Shown here piece after piece: positions 21,395-32,584 of a DNA stretch of 64,000 nucleotides. Each line of letters opens with the position of its first letter. The stretch's first letter is position 1. The DNA lies in assembly GCA_963971535.1 (NCBI GenBank), contig OZ020592.1, positions 122,613,465 through 122,677,464 of the forward strand. The letters are read 5' to 3'. Source of the DNA: Notolepis coatsorum. Taxonomy: Eukaryota; Chordata; Actinopteri; Aulopiformes; Paralepididae. The notes beneath the pieces are model-generated. The model worked only from the letters and a program-made list of their open reading frames with translations. It made no database searches and was not told where the DNA came from. Position numbers and translations under genes: made by a program.

Positions 21395-23368
21395 TGTGTG
21401 TTATCCTCTCCATATCCTGTATCTCCTCCACTATTCCTACCCATTGTGCTATTGTCAGTGGGTCTTCTTTGTACCACAGTCTTGTTATTGCTTTTCTGGC
21501 CGCTATCAACATTATCTTTATTAAATATTTGTCCCCCCCCTTGTATTCCCTTGTGTGTCAGGTCTCCTAAGTAAAGCACCAGTCCTGTTTGTGGTAACCC
21601 GTATCCTAATATTCTGATCATTGCCTCCCCTATCTCCTCCCAATACCCCTTCAGCTTCTGACATCCCCAGAATGTGTGTGTGATTTGCCCCCTCCTTCCC
21701 ACACATCCTCCAGCATGCTCTTTGTGTTGGTGCATATTTTCCCTTCAGCTCTGGGGTTATAAAGAATCTGATTATGTTTTTCCATCCAAACTCTTTCCAT
21801 ATCCTCGATCCTGTTGTTGAATGTTGCACCTAGCATATGTTCCCCCATTCCTTCCCTGTTATTCCTATCTCTAGTTCTCTCTCCCATTTCTCCCTTATAT
21901 AATCGGTTGTGTGTCCCTTGCTGGTCATTATAGCCCGGTACAGTGCTGATATTACCCTTCCTTTCCCTCCTTCGTATGCCCTTACTATCATCCTAATTAT
22001 TCCATTCTGTTCTTCTTCTTTGTCCCCTCTTATTTCTTTATTATAGTAATCTCTAATCTGTAGATATCTGAAGTGGTCCTTGTTTTCTAGTCCAAATTTC
22101 TCCTTTAATTTTTGTAGTGTTTGCATTTCCCCCTTCTCTATCATTTTGCATATCGCTGTTGCCCCCCCCCTCTCCCACCTTCTGAATCCATGGTCCAGCC
22201 TCCCTGGTTTGAATCTCTTGTCATGTGCTATCCATCTCAGAACCCCTGACTGCTTCTCTAATTTGTGTGTTTTTACTACTCTGTTCCATATGGTCAAGGT
22301 GCATTTGGTGATAGGATCTAACAGTCCCTCTTTTTCTTTGAACAGTTCCCTATCTCCCACCAGAGCTTGTACCTTGTATCCCTCCCCTTCTTTTTCAATG
22401 TCTTTCCATCTTGCCTCATATTTGTCGTTACACCAGCACGTCACTGCTCTCAGTTGCGCTGCATAATAATAATCTTGTAGGCTGGGTACTGCCATCCCTC
22501 CCTCTTCCTTTGGTAGTTGTAGTGTTTTATATCTGACCCGTGGTCTTCTCCCCGCCCATATGAACCTCGATATCAGTCTGTCCCACTCCCTGAATTGATT
22601 ATGTGGTATTTGTATCGGTAGTGATTGGAACAGGTACAGTAACCTTGCTAGTATGTTCATTTTAATGACCTCTATTCTTGAATTGAAGTCCAAGGGCATT
22701 ACTGTCCATCTCTCCAAGTCTCTCTTGATGTTCTGATTTATCTGTGTATAGTTCACCTCAAACAGTTTCCCCACCCCTCTCTTGATGTTCACCCCTAAGT
22801 ATTTAATCTTGTCCATGTCCCATCTTATCCCGTACTGTTCCCTAATTTCCGTCGTTGGGGTATAGTTCCATGCTAAGGTCTGTGTCTTTGTCACGTTTAG
22901 TTTGTATCCTGAGTAGTGGCCATATTCCTTCAGTAGATCCATCAGTGCCGGGAAGCTCTTGTCTGGTTGCCTCATGTATACTATCACGTCGTCCGCAAAT
23001 AGGCCTAGTTTATATTCCGTTCCCTTTATCCTTACTCCCTTAATGTCCTCGGTCTGTCTGATCAGTTGTGCCAGTGGTTCTATGAAAACGGCGAAGAGCG
23101 TTGGTGAGAGACAACATCCCTGTCTGGTAGCCCTCTCTAATCTGATTCTATTCGTCAGGCTGCCATTCACCTTAACCCTCGCTGTCGGTTCTTGATATAG
23201 CGCCTTGATCATCTTCATCGCCCTCCCGTTCAGTCCGAACCTCATCAATGTTTTATATAAAAATGTCCAGCTCACACTGTCTAATGCTTTTTCTGCATCT
23301 AGGCTAATCAGTACCGCGCTACCACCTTGTTTTTGTATCTCCTCTACTATGTGTAATGTCTTTCTCAC
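21395..23368 (-). pseudogene. L1 ORF2: reverse transcriptase palm, thumb and C-terminal domain
   Basis: The main frame (23368-21830) carries ISLDAEKALDSVSW, TRQGCCLSPTLFAVFIEPLA and LGLFADDVIVYM (catalytic FADD), then SGYKLNVTKTQ, IKYLGVNIKRG and RPRVRYKTLQLPKEEGGMAVP, all in L1 order. After 21830 the protein continues in other frames down to about 21395 (YAPTQRACWRMCG, THTFWGCQKLKGYW, then ITRLWYKEDPLTIAQW), so at least two more shifts are present. ALDSVSW stands where AFDSVSW is usual, replacing a phenylalanine next to the catalytic aspartate. Inactive. Confidence 0.82.
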
Positions 23369-23560
23369 GTTGTCCTGTGTCTGTCTCCCTTTAATAAATC
23401 CAGTTTGATCTTCATCTATATTCTATAATGTCTGGCATAAACGTCTCAAATCTCTTTGATATTATCGATGTATACATCTTGTAATCCATGTTGAGTATGG
23501 ACACAGGTCTGAAACTACTACATAATTCTCTATCCTTCCCTTCCTTTGGTATCGTGGTGA

Positions 23561-24850
23561 TTATGGCTTCCTTCCACGAGGGGGGGGGGGGGGGGGCATT
23601 TTGCCCTCTTCCATCGTGTGTCTGAACGCCGCCCCTAACATGGGTGCTAATTCCGTTCTAAATGTCTTGTAGAATTCCGATGGGAATCCGTCGCTCCCCG
23701 GAGATTTGTTGTTTTTAGCTCTACTAATTGCCTCTTCCAGTTCTTGTTCCGTAATTATTTTATTTAATTCTTCATTCTGTTCTTTCCCTATCGATGGTAA
23801 CTCTAGCTTCTCCAGATATGCTTCTATTTCCTCTTCTCCCGCTGCTTTTGGCTGTGTGTATAGTTTCTCATAGTATTCTCTAAATGTCCTCTCTATTTCA
23901 GCTGGGTCTCTCAATATTTCATTAGTCTTTGTATCCCTTATTGTGTGTATCGTGTTCAACTTCTGTTGCGTCCTAATTCTCCTAGCCAACAGTCTGGTCG
24001 CTTTTGGTCCCCCTTCATAGTACGTTTGTTTCATGAACCTCGCTTTCTTTTCTATTTCCGTCAATAATTCCCTATTTATCCTGGCCTTTACTTCTTTGAT
24101 TTCTCCGAGTGTTTCCTGTTCTTTTGATATCTGGTGTCTCCCCTCTAGCTTCTTCAGCTTCCCTATCAGATTGTGATATGTCTCCGTTCTGGCCTTCTTC
24201 AGCATTGCTGTCTTCTCCATCAATTTCCCCCTTATCACCACCTTCAGTGTGTCCAATAGAATGTTCGGATCTACCGCCCCGTTGTCATTTTCTTCCTTAT
24301 ATCTGGCTATCTCCTCCTTGATCTGACTCACCACCCCCTTGTTATTTAATATTCCTACATTTAGTCTCCAGATCATGTTCCTCCGTCTCCCTTCTAGATC
24401 TACTGTCAGATATATGGCACTGTGATCCGATATGTCCGCTACTCCTATTCTGCTCTCCCGTACCCTGTAACTGTCCCCCGTCGTCATCAAAAAGTAGTCT
24501 ATTCTCGCATATGTCACGTAATGTGTGTATTCCCTGTCCATGGCGTGCATCCCCCTCCAAACATCTGTAATTCCCATTTCCGTCATCTGAATATTCATAT
24601 ATCTACTGATTGGTGCCCGTCCTTTTCTAGTACTCGTGGTGTCTAGGTCGTGATTCAGTACTACATTAAAATCTCCCGCGCATATCAATATCCCTTCTAG
24701 TTCCATCACTATCACATCAAAAATGGTCTCATATAAATCCCTCTCACTCTCTGGGGGTGCATAAACATTCACTAACGTAATCATTTGACCCTCCATTTTT
24801 CCCTTCACCAGAACAAACCTTCCCTCCTTGTCTCTTACTTCCTTGATCAA
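23561..24850 (-). pseudogene. L1 ORF2: endonuclease C-terminal half, linker and RT start
   Basis: Carries ITLVNVYAPP, ICAGDFNVVLNHDLD (catalytic GDFN), YARIDYFLM and ISDHSAIYL (catalytic SDH). A lysine/glutamate-rich linker follows (LLARRIRTQQKLNTI), then NKSPGSDGFPSEFYKTF of the reverse transcriptase fingers. The frame breaks at a G/C homopolymer (23581-23596 on the plus strand), where it reads into PPPPPP. The block 23410-23560 holds the next RT segment (FRPVSILN-like) in another frame. Confidence 0.82.
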
Positions 24851-24851
24851 T

Positions 24852-25148
24852 TCAAATTTGACTGTTTTTGATTAACGTGATTACTCCTCTCCTCAGGTTC
24901 CGTTTAAAGGAACTATAGTATGCATTTTCATATCCAAATCTCTTCAGTTTATCATGATCCTGTGCTACCAAATGTGTCTCCTGCAGAAAAATCACTTCCA
25001 TCTCACTTTTTTTACATTTCAACATCACTTTGCCCCTCTTTATCGCATTATTCATTCCATTAACGTTTAACGACATCATTTGTATACCTTTAACCATTGT
25101 CATCTTTCTTCTTCTTTCGTCTGTCAGTCCCCCCCATGTCACATTCAT
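24852..25148 (-). pseudogene. L1 ORF2: endonuclease N-terminus
   Basis: Encodes MMSLNVNGMNNAIKRGKVML and VIFLQETHLV. The N (LNVNG) and E (LQETH) residues are the first catalytic positions of L1 endonucleases. The next frame (LIKEVRDKEGRF) follows after a one-base shift at about 24850-24870. The upstream part before MMSLNVNG probably is not coding in the ancestral element. Confidence 0.8.
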
Positions 25149-25934
25149 TCCCCCCTCCGGTTGTAGCCTCCGCTCTCTTCACCGAATACATATAATGATT
25201 AACATAAATAAAAAACATAAACTTTACATAAAGTGATCCCAAGGCGTTCAGGGGGTCCCTGTGTCCCCCCCTGTCCCCTGCTGGTGGGTGAGGAGTAATT
25301 GCTCTCCTAGTGAGAGGCCTCCTCCTGACGGCTTGGGGGTTTGAAACCTTTACCCCCAACCGCTCGTCATATTTGTCCAGCCTTCTTACTGTTTTTATTG
25401 CTGTCGAGCTCCTGGTCAAAAGCGCTCTGTCCTTCATTCTGATCAAAGACCCCCATTTCCTAGGTCCCTCTCAATGTGGCTCATATGTTCCAATGTCCCT
25501 CCTTCCTCCCAAACCTGTGTGTGGTGTCTTCTGTGTACCCCTTCTTACTTTCTTTTCCTCCCCTCTATTTTCTATGTGATGTCCATTTATCCCCTTAATC
25601 CCTTCCAACTGTGTTACTCGCAGCGTGTGTCTATGTATTTGTTTCAATATGTTCTGTGTTCCGTCTATCATACCTAATTATCTTTCCATTTATTTCCTCC
25701 ATCAGCATGTGTATTATGTGTCCATGTATATGTTATGTTCGTTCCTATATCCTGCCTCTACCTGGGAATGTGTGTTTATGTATATGTTATTTCAGTTTCT
25801 ATATTTTGTCTCTATTTGGATAGTTTTTTCAATCTCTTGTGCGTGTACTCATCCGTTCGTCTCCTCCCGCCTCCTCTCCCCTCCTTCTCCGTCTCTGGCC
25901 TCCTCGTCCGTCTCCGCCTTCGGTCTGTCACGTC
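25149..25934. other. L1 spacer between ORF1 and ORF2
   Basis: About 785 bases with no L1-like protein in any frame. The plus strand is pyrimidine-rich with 'tatgtgtattatgtgtcc'-like words. This is longer than I would expect between the two ORFs, so it may contain the lost 3' end of ORF1 or an insertion. Confidence 0.45.
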
Positions 25935-27032
25935 TCACCTCGGCCTTCTCCTCTCTCCTCCCTCCTCTCCCGGGTTTCGATCTCCTACTCTGGTCCATCT
26001 GCGTGCTTTCTCCAATCTCTGCTGCAGGCTCAGCGTCTGGCCCTCCTGTCCCCTTCCTTCTCCGTCCTCCGCCATCTGCATCCGTCGCCTCATCTCCTCC
26101 GCCGCCTCCCGCACCGTCGCGTACGTCACCGTCCCTTCCTTCCAGTGAATCCTTAGCGAGGTCATGGGTGATTGGAATTTCATTCCGTTTTCTTTCAGAA
26201 TTCTCTTCAGTCCCGCGTAGGACCTGCGTGTTATTGCTACCGCTGTCGAGTAATCGTGATCAAACGACAGTATTTTCCCCTCGATTTCTATCTTCTTGGT
26301 CCACGCGGTTCTGAGTATCAATTCCTTAATCTCAAATCTCAGAAAGTTAATAATCACCGCCCTCGGAGGTCTGTCCGGTTTCGGTCTCGGAGCCAACTGT
26401 ATCTCAATTTTTTCCAGTCCTGTCTCCTCCAGTTGTTCCTTGATAAGCTTTTCCACATATTGGGTCACCGATTCCCCTTCGACTCCTTCTTTCAATCCCC
26501 ATATTCTGATGTTATTTCTCCGTGACCTCCCCTCCATGTCCGATATCTTTGTCTCCATCTGTTCTTGTTTTTGAATCGCACACGTTAACACCTCGTGTAT
26601 CTCTGTGTTCCATTCCTCCGTTTGCGCCATTCTAGTCTGTACCTCTGTTACGTTTCTGTCCTGTTCCGCCATCTTCTCATCCACCCTTTTGAGTTCTGTA
26701 TTCATTTCACCTCTGAAGTCCTCCTGTTCCTTCCTCAATTCCTCCCGTAACTTCCCAATATCATTTCTTATCGTGTCCGAGTTCAGTTTTATGGTCGCCT
26801 GCATCGTGTCCGAGTTCAATTTTATGGTCGCCAATATCCCGGCCTGCATGAGCACGGCCCATCCTGGCATTCCCTTGTCCATCTCAGCCGAAACTCCCCC
26901 TTCCTCCGCCTGCCCCTTCTCGGTCTCGCCTCGGGGGTTCTGCTCCATCGAACTCTCCTCTTCCTGTGAGTCCTCCATTTCTCTTTCCTTCATAATTGTT
27001 TTCTCCTCCTTCCTTCTCGTTTGCATCTTCAT
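25935..27032 (-). CDS. L1-type ORF1 protein (RNA-binding, coiled coil, 365 aa)
   Basis: In L1 elements ORF1p trimerises, binds the element RNA and travels with ORF2p. Visible: a charged N-terminus rich in E, K and R, then a coiled-coil region of about residues 85-165 (IGKLREELRKEQEDFRGEMN, KRVDEKMAEQD), the junction GRSRRNNIRIWGLKEG that starts the RRM-like domain (about residue 170), and a C-terminal domain with FLRFEIKELILRTAW. The tail is arginine/glutamate-rich low complexity. A ten-residue direct duplication (TIKLNSDT..A) occurs just before the coiled coil. The frame is intact, in contrast to ORF2. Confidence 0.83.
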   Translation of the reverse strand: MKMQTRRKEEKTIMKEREMEDSQEEESSMEQNPRGETEKGQAEEGGVSAEMDKGMPGWAVLMQAGILATIKLNSDTMQATIKLNSDTIRNDIGKLREELRKEQEDFRGEMNTELKRVDEKMAEQDRNVTEVQTRMAQTEEWNTEIHEVLTCAIQKQEQMETKISDMEGRSRRNNIRIWGLKEGVEGESVTQYVEKLIKEQLEETGLEKIEIQLAPRPKPDRPPRAVIINFLRFEIKELILRTAWTKKIEIEGKILSFDHDYSTAVAITRRSYAGLKRILKENGMKFQSPMTSLRIHWKEGTVTYATVREAAEEMRRRMQMAEDGEGRGQEGQTLSLQQRLEKARRWTRVGDRNPGEEGGERRRPR

Positions 27033-27153
27033 TTTTAATCACTTTTCGTCACTTTTCGGGTCTTTATTTCTCAGTTTTTCACTCTTTTGACCAGGAGCCT
27101 CACCGCATGCGTGCTACCCTTCCGCTCTCATACCGGAAGTCCTCCAAGTGTTT

Positions 27154-27989
27154 CTTTGAAGCCCGGATGCCGGGTCCCTCGTCGGGGGGTAGAAAAAATG
27201 GAAGACCTTCATGTGGAAGATGGGATGAAGGTTAAATGGGCAGACGTCGCTCCCTGTATGTGTTTAGTTATTCTTTAAATCATCTGGGGAAATTATGGAA
27301 TACGGAAATCTCTCTCTTTCTATCTCTCTTTTTCTATCTATTTCTCCATCTCTTGATCTCTATCTCTCTCTCCCTCCCTCCCTCCCCCATCTCTCCAGTT
27401 ATTCCTGTTTAAGCAAATGGAAGTCCTCCCCCAGGGACGTATAGTGTTTGAGATCCTGCTGCTTGTCTTTGAGTGAAGGACACCAACCCTATGAGGTCTG
27501 AGCTCACGTGGGCGAGACGACACCTCTGACAGTCAAAACGGCCTCAATAAATGTTAATTATTGTTAACTCCTCCGGCTGTATAATTTCCCTTGCTGTTTA
27601 AAGAACTACAGTTGAGTCGTAGGGGAGGGGCTTAACACAGTATAAAGAACTACAGTTGAGTTGTAGGGGAGGGGCTGAGTACTTTCACTCTCGGGTGTCG
27701 GGACAGACTGCAGACATAACGGCTACCAAATCCATTTAGAGACAATGGATCCAGTAGGCTACTTTGTTGACGGTGTGAAAATATGCAGAGAAAGCTTAAT
27801 ATCTTTAGAAACGTGTATATCTCCGTAGCATAAAGACGGAAAAGTGACTATACCTCAGCGTAGGAAACTCTGATCGACTCAGGCTTGGTTTTAAATAGTT
27901 TGGGAGACTTGTGTGCATGTGAATGACCTCTTAAAAAAAATAGCAGAAATGGGGTTATTAAAAAATAATAATAACAAAATATGGACAAT
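27154..27989. other. no gene; CT-rich stretch and a two-copy repeat
   Basis: A CT-rich stretch lies at about 27308-27392. At 27597-27678 the block 'taaagaactacagttgag' plus 'tgtaggggaggggct' occurs twice. Nothing else is recognised. Confidence 0.5.
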
Positions 27990-28345
27990 TGCATTCCCAA
28001 AGTAATTTGCGATTGATTATACTTTATTCTTATAGCACACATGCATGAGTCTGGTCTCTTTTGAAAATTAACATTCTGAAGTTTCTTACACAATAAAACT
28101 CACTTTGAGTGCTAATGAAATAGAGTAACAGAGGTTTGAACACACTGAAGTAAAAGTTTCTGTGTACTCACATTTCTCTTTAGTGGTTGCCAGATGCCTG
28201 TTTTTAAGTTCCAGCTGAGAGGTAGGAGCTGGAAAATGGTTCCATAGGCTGAAGTCTTATGTATTGCAGGTCCAAAGTGTGTTTTCACAAAGGATTTTGT
28301 AATGTGTGTACCGGTAAAAATTCTGCGTGATTATCCAAAATGGCC
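27990..28345. repeat. dispersed repeat, copy 1 (copy 2 at about 50690-51055)
   Basis: It shares long near-identical stretches with 50690-51055, such as 'gagtgctaatgaaatagagt', 'gaggtttgaacacactgaag' and 'agctgagaggtaggagctgg'. No terminal repeats or coding potential are visible. Possibly the interior of an unrecognised transposon or a segmental duplication. Confidence 0.75.
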
Positions 28346-28591
28346 GTCCACTTCCATTGATTCAGACGCGCAAGTCAAAACAAAGAGCTTGTTCTCTTCT
28401 TCTGCCCCTTGCTCCTTGGCTACAACGTAGGACTGGGCGATATATTGAGTATACTCGATGTATCGCGGCTTGTTCTACATGAGATGTAGTAAATTACTAT
28501 ATCGTGAACATCGAGTATATGTTGTCACGTTGCGGCTGAGATGAGACTTGCTTTTGCGCAGAGCTTTCCTCTCATTTCATTATAGACACAT

Positions 28592-28732
28592 GACCAGCGC
28601 GGACCTTAAATTACATGCAATTGTAATTTCATTAGACAGACCAGCGCGGACCTTAAATTACATGCAATTGTAATTTCATTAGACAGACCAGCGCGGACCT
28701 TTAATGACATGCAATTTAATTTACACGAGCAA
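28592..28732. repeat. 47-bp tandem repeat, 3 copies
   Basis: The word GACCAGCGCGGACCTT recurs at 28592, 28639 and 28686 (period 47), with a more diverged third unit. It lies inside the hAT-like element. Confidence 0.9.
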
Positions 28733-29250
28733 TGGGCTAACGTTAGCTGCTAACCAAGTTATCCATGAGGACTAGCGTTAGCTGCTAACTCTGGAAAACG
28801 CTCAAAGCGGACTCCACAACACTAGTTCCATTCGTGAGGAAAGGGGGTGGGTTATATTGACGACGCTTGACGGTTTAAACATAACTTCATATTTATTGTT
28901 TATTAGTTTCTTTATATCATCCAGTTTCCATCTCCGTGTGTTAAACTCTTCCTGTTTACATTCGAATGTGACATCATCACCTACGGCAGCTTAGACGATC
29001 AAAACGCAAACCTAGAACAAAACCCGAGGGGGGGGGGGGGGGGGGGCTGGCTGGCTCTCTCGTGCGTTCTCGCCCTCTCTCGCTCTCTCTCTATTGCTCT
29101 CTCTCTACATTCAATGATTTAAAGTAGCCTATATCGTTACAGTATAAATACTAACTGGATAGTTGATGATATAAACATTTTATTTCATTATCTGAAATAT
29201 TCTAAAATCATTAAGTCTGCTGTGGTGTGTGTATATATATATATATATAT

Positions 29251-29988
29251 TAGTGCTGTCAGGCGATTAAAAAAATTAATCTAATTAATTACAGGATTTG
29301 TAATTAATTAATCTAATTAATCGCATTTTAATCGCATAACCATTTTATGCCTGATATTCTATATTATATAATCATATTTCAAATTGCATGTGTCCGGATG
29401 GCAGAATTCAGTACTGTATCTACAAAACCTTCTGTTTAATCATCTTCCATCTATTAATTTGCTTAGATTTTTCAGGTCTGGTCAATTTGAGCATGGTGTT
29501 ATTCACAGTCAAAGATACAAAAAAATGTATTGATATTCTCATTTGGTTCATTACAATTTACTCAAAATAAAATTTTCATTCAATCAATCACCGCGCAGAT
29601 TGATTGATTGAATGAAAATGTTATTAACAGATTGCAGAATGGGTACAATACAGTACGGCACACAATTGTTAAGGGGATGCAGACCAGGGTGCAACTTGCA
29701 CCATGCAATCCATTCTTTGTGGATCTAGCCCACAGTATTTCTGACACTGGGAATACATTCCCTGAGATTCATAGATGTCCCTAGAATCAGATACCAAGAA
29801 CATGCAAATGGACCATATTAAAAAATAAAAAAGTCTGTAAATGTGTATTCTACATTCTTATGGAATGAATGAGATACAAAAAAATAATTATAAAAAAAAA
29901 AAAAAAAAAAAATGTAATAAATTGAGTTAATTTTCATAACGCGATAATTTGCTGTGTAATTAATTAACGCGATAAACTGACAGCCCTA
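29251..29988. mobile_element. nested hAT-like element (TAGKGCTGTCA ends)
   Basis: Left TAGTGCTGTCAGGCGATTA. The right end inverted reads TAGGGCTGTCAGTTTATC. Both flanks are AT dinucleotide tracts, so the 8-bp duplication ATATATAT is plausible but not decisive. The interior (29340-29580, 29700-29830) is related to 47585-47855 and 50203-50275. A short LINE family A 3' piece with its ATTG tail is inserted at about 29590-29690. Confidence 0.75.
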
Positions 29989-30020
<32 letters not shown>

Positions 30021-30439
30021 TTGGCTAAAGTGGATAGAAAACACAGTACTTTGCAAAAGTATTAGGCACCCAAGAGTTTTTATATAAATTGTCTTAGATG
30101 TCAATACATTTTTTATTAGTTTGTCAGTAGACTACTATTTTTTTATTTTTTTTAAAGCAGCTTCATGGTTTAATAATGCAAACATGTTGCAGGGACTTAT
30201 TATAATTATCATATTGGCGTGACTATGCATCAAAGGGTTAAATCAAGCATTTTTAAGTGCTTTAGAGGAAATGTCAAAATATCGCGATATATATTGTGTA
30301 TCGTGATATGGCCAAAAAAGATCGCGATATCATTTAGAGGCCATATCGCCCAGCCCTACTACAACGGTGGTCAATAATTTTCACCATCAGTGGTGACTGG
30401 TCAGTTCAGGACTGTTTACAACTGGATGTGGTCACTCGT

Positions 30440-30930
30440 CGGAAGGGCTTGTCAAATGACGCTCGCCGGATATTTTGTCTTGTAACTCGAGACCAGAAGC
30501 ACACAATAGGTTGAGTGGGGGTGACGATCGAAAGGTGGCAAATTCAACAATGTATTGGTTGATCGGTGAAGAATGCAGCCCGGAGCTGACAGATGAGCGC
30601 AAAGATAGGTCTTCAGCAGGTTTTTGAACTGGACAACAGAATTTGCATTGCAGATGTCCATGGGGAGGGAGTTCCAGAGGGTGGGGGCAGCCACGCTAAA
30701 AGCCCTGTCCCCGAAGGTCTGCAATCTGGTTTATGGGATGGTAAGCAAGCCTGTGTCAGAGGAGCGGAGATTCTGGGAGGGGTGTAGGTGTGGAGTAGGT
30801 TGGATAGGTATTGAGGGGCGGTGGTGTGTAGGGATTTGTATGTCAGCAGGAGGATTTTGAAGGTGATGTTCCAGGAAGCCAGTGGAGGTGAATAATGAGG
30901 GTGATGTGCTGCCAGGGTTTGGTGCGGGTC
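30440..30930 (-). pseudogene. L2/CR1-type LINE C-terminus, frameshifted
   Basis: The minus strand encodes the typical end of L2-type ORF2 in two frames. Upstream part: SLHTTAPQYLSNLLHTYTP (about 30850-30780). Then FGDRAFSVAAPTLWNSLP and VVQFKNLLKTYL (30724-30600). The downstream frame runs on into 3' sequence to 30452. No polymerase motifs are present. A different subfamily from the copies at 4.6-6.8 kb and 57.2-58.6 kb, judged by wording. Confidence 0.7.
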
Positions 30931-31291
30931 AGAACCGGTACAGACTTTGTTTAAAGTTCCCTCAGTTCACATATCTTTAATGTCAACATTTCCATAAACA
31001 TCCCTGCAGATATTGTGGCGGCCGCTGGCTGCGGGTCAGCTGCTCCATCAGACACACAGCGGCGCTGGCTTTCTAACCCCAGGACGACTAGAGGCTCTTT
31101 CATGTGTCTCTAATGGGGATCCTTTAATAAACATAAACATAACCTGTTGTCATGACAACCATCAGGCGCACACTGGCTCTCTAACCTGTTTTCATGACAA
31201 CCAGTCAAGTGTGATTTCTTTGGTTTGTTTTTTTTGCCCGTCAATAAATAATTTAGTTGTTATGCCAATTCCCTTCCTGGTCTTTGCGTGC
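30931..31291. other. no recognised feature
   Basis: The sequence includes a partial internal repeat 'aacctgt(t)gtcatgacaacc' / 'aacctgttttcatgacaacc' (about 31140-31205). No gene or element ends were seen. Confidence 0.5.
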
Positions 31292-31865
31292 CGTCGGTCT
31301 GGGGAGGGTGTAGACTACCACATGCTGTCGGTCTGGGGAGGGTGTAGAACTACCACATGCTGCCCTACTGTCGGTCTGGGGAGGGTGTAGACTACCACAT
31401 GCTGCCCTACTGTCGGTCTGGGGAGGGTGTAGACTACCACATGCTGCCCTACTGTCAGTCTGGGGAGGGTGTAGACTACCACATGCTGCCCTACTGTCGG
31501 TCTGGGGAGGGTGTAGACTACCACATGCTGCTCTACTGTCAGTCTGGGGAGGGTGTAGACTACCACATGCTGCTCTACTGTCAGTCTGGGGAGGGTGTAG
31601 ACTACCACATGCTGCCCTACTGTCAGTCTGGGGAGGGTGTAGACTACAACATGCTGCCCTACTGTCAGTCTGGGGAGGGTGTAGACTACCACATGCTGCC
31701 CTACTGTCAGTCGGGGGAGGGTGTAGACTAACACATGCTGCCCTACTGTCAGTCTGGGGAGGGTGTAGACTACCACATGCTGCCCTACTGTCGGTCTGGG
31801 GAGGGTGTAGACTACCACATGCTGCCCTACTGTCGGTCTGGGGAGGGTGTAGAACTACCACATGT
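31292..31865. repeat. 42-bp minisatellite, about 14 copies
   Basis: The unit reads 'gtctggggagggtgtagact' + 'accacatgctgccctactgtc' with G/A variation just before GTCTGG. Because 42 is a multiple of three and the unit is stop-free in several frames, it creates long repetitive open frames on both strands that I do not consider genes. Each unit has the G-rich word GGGGAGGG. Confidence 0.97.
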
Positions 31866-32584
31866 CTCCTCCTCCTCACTGGGAGAACGTAGCACGTGCA
31901 GATGTTCACGCTATTTCCCCCAAATGCTCAAAGCACTTTGCAGTGAATAAAGAACAACAGGAGTCAGAGACACGGTGACACTCTGCAATAGGTCACCGTT
32001 CCTGTGCCCGTCTAAAAAGTTTAAACGGAGAATAATCCACCGATCAGCTGCTTCCAGGGGCAGCGGGATGAACAGCTCTGTCTGCGATATAGACATAGAA
32101 GGACGGCGATGGAGACATCGTTGACCTTTTCTCCAGACTACCGGGGGGTTTTCAGTGCCATCCCAGCATGCTCAGCGGCTGCCGCGGTGCCGGTTATTAG
32201 CCGCTTCTAAAGCCGTATCCTTTTAGAAGTACTCGCCAGGCCAGAGGAGCCGGTCGCACCCCTGCCGAGGTTAGTTCAGTGCAGTGTGTCTCAAAGTGTG
32301 GGGCAAGCGACTGAGGAACCAACTATTGTACTATACTATCATTTTAGTGCCTACAGTATATTATAGATATATGAATATCATATATGTTTAGATGTGAAGC
32401 ATTGACTTATGAACTCATTGACATTTGTGAACAAATTCATATTTGTTATATATATATTACAGATGTGGTCACATCCATCCATCCTGGGTCTATGCGGTTC
32501 ATTAAAAATGTTTTCTCTCATTTCCTAAAAAGAGGATGTTTTTGAGGTTCTTACAGGACTCTGTTTTGGATCCCCTTTCACTAC
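31866..32584. other. no recognised feature
   Basis: Includes an AT-rich portion at about 32340-32460 with 'atatat' words. No LINE, hAT or coding signal that I can support. Confidence 0.5.

Larger units (their letters stand above)
18197..27142 (-). mobile_element. near full-length L1-type LINE, interrupted by Rex1
   Basis: On the minus strand it has a short 5' region (27142-27033), ORF1 (27032-25935), a spacer, a broken ORF2 (25148-18425) and a 3' UTR with a poly-A tail (plus-strand T-tract from 18194). An 11-base direct repeat TCCAAGTGTTT flanks it (18186-18196 and 27143-27153), consistent with a target-primed insertion. ORF2 is split by a Rex1 element at about 18539-21360. Without Rex1 the element is about 6.1 kb. 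Several frameshifts make it inactive. Confidence 0.85.
28428..30358. mobile_element. hAT-like element (TAGGRCTGGGCGATAT ends), 8-bp duplication CTACAACG
   Basis: Left end TAGGACTGGGCGATAT. The right end inverted reads TAGGGCTGGGCGATATGG. A perfect 8-bp direct repeat CTACAACG flanks it (28420-28427 and 30359-30366). The 1931-bp length includes a nested second hAT (29251-29988). The stretch 28800-28985 is an inverted relative of the interior of the hAT at 54984-55917. No transposase frame. Confidence 0.9.

Noticed and set aside
25625-26314. Plus-strand 229-codon frame over L1 ORF1 and spacer
   Set aside because: Serine/proline/leucine composition reflects the complement of a glutamate/arginine-rich ORF1; no domain.
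31253-31950. Long repetitive open frames on both strands (HPPQTDSRAACGS- and LPYCRSGEGVDYHM-type)
   Set aside because: They are readings of a 42-bp minisatellite whose length is a multiple of three; several frames stay open at once, which is not expected of a gene.
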